Positions 42,315 through 42,451 of a DNA stretch of 42,451 nt are shown here, in pieces. The stretch's first letter is position 1. The number at the start of each line of letters is the position of its first letter. The position numbers were made by a program, and so were the translations under genes. Source of the DNA: Pseudobdellovibrionaceae bacterium (GTDB taxonomy: Bacteria > Bdellovibrionota > Bdellovibrionia > Bdellovibrionales > UBA1609); the NCBI GenBank assembly GCA_015163855.1, contig JAAOIK010000049.1, positions 1 to 42,451 of the forward strand, given 5' to 3'. A model generated the notes under the pieces. The model made no database searches, had not been told where the DNA came from, and saw only the letters and a program-made list of their open reading frames with translations.

Positions 42315-42451
42315 TTAAAAACCCAGAGTTAATCCAGCACTAATCATGTTATTAGAAAGATCAAACTTTTTAGATAAACTTTTATACACTTTATATTCGG
42401 CAAAAATAAAAAAGCTATGCATGTTATAGTCATTTTTTAATTCTTTTTTAG
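42315..42451 (-). CDS. C-terminal end of a probable outer-membrane beta-barrel protein (5' end outside window)
   Basis: The frame is open from the window edge to a TAA at 42315-42317 and encodes about 45 residues. They contain an alternating aromatic strand (HSFFIFAEYKVYKSL) and end in NMISAGLTLGF. A C-terminal phenylalanine after an alternating strand is the classic BAM-recognition signature of outer-membrane barrels. Too little is visible to name it. It is convergent with the ABC-F gene 39 nt away. Confidence 0.6.
   Translation of the reverse strand, partial: KKELKNDYNMHSFFIFAEYKVYKSLSKKFDLSNNMISAGLTLGF

Noticed and set aside
1-42451. tRNA or rRNA genes and IS elements
   Set aside because: Intergenic gaps were read for cloverleaf-like segments and terminal repeats; apart from the hairpin before ahcY nothing was seen, and no transposase or integrase motif occurs in any frame.

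Overview
The window is a typical AT-rich, gene-dense bacterial chromosome segment with short intergenic gaps and many co-directional runs. Its content is Gram-negative: a Lol/Tat-type cell envelope, the end of an outer-membrane barrel, lipobox and signal-peptide proteins, an NtrY-like kinase and ThyA. My best guess, by inference only, is an AT-rich member of the Bdellovibrionota or a neighbouring former-deltaproteobacterial lineage. No rRNA, tRNA, IS element, phage gene or CRISPR array was seen.

Layout. 1-900: the 3' end of groEL with a strong terminator, then a small secreted protein flanked by a second, related terminator. 887-4315 (minus): an apparent operon of a DUF2892 membrane protein, a stand-alone receiver, a membrane histidine kinase, a stand-alone Hpt protein and a GlcD-like FAD oxidase, resembling a phosphorelay split into separate proteins. 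4493-7633 (plus): an HNH nuclease gene followed by both subunits of DNA topoisomerase VI, an archaeal/eukaryotic-type enzyme that is uncommon in bacteria. 7684-10705 (minus): prpD-like, tatA and pcnB-like genes. 10826-13152: an alpha/beta hydrolase overlapping a DEAD-box RNA helicase.

13521-21147 (plus): an NtrY-like kinase, an NtrX-like regulator whose AAA+ domain is visibly degenerate and which lacks the DNA-binding domain, then proS, pyrF, an M48 (Ste24-type) protease and a SpoU-family RNA methyltransferase. 21232-25655: a large secreted protein of unknown function, with glutaredoxin and an APC permease on the other strand. 25721-30552: EVE-domain protein, fumC, a SWIB-domain protein with a histone-like lysine tail, map and ahcY. 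A 106-nt near-perfect hairpin lies between map and ahcY. 30571-34522: a Rossmann-like unknown, priA and a secreted unknown.

34587-38009: a lipoprotein gene preceded by a good sigma-28 (FliA)-type promoter, a 49-aa basic ORF preceded by TTGACA/TATAAT, and a secreted subtilisin with a Big_2-like domain. 38098-42451: thyA, an HD-domain phosphohydrolase overlapping an ABC-F ATPase, and the last codons of a probable outer-membrane barrel.

The most noteworthy items are the topoisomerase VI locus, the ahcY-upstream hairpin, the degenerate NtrX-like protein, the sigma-28 promoter, and several genes whose -10 box lies so close to the start codon that their mRNAs should be leaderless. All functional statements come from reading motifs by eye; no database search was run.
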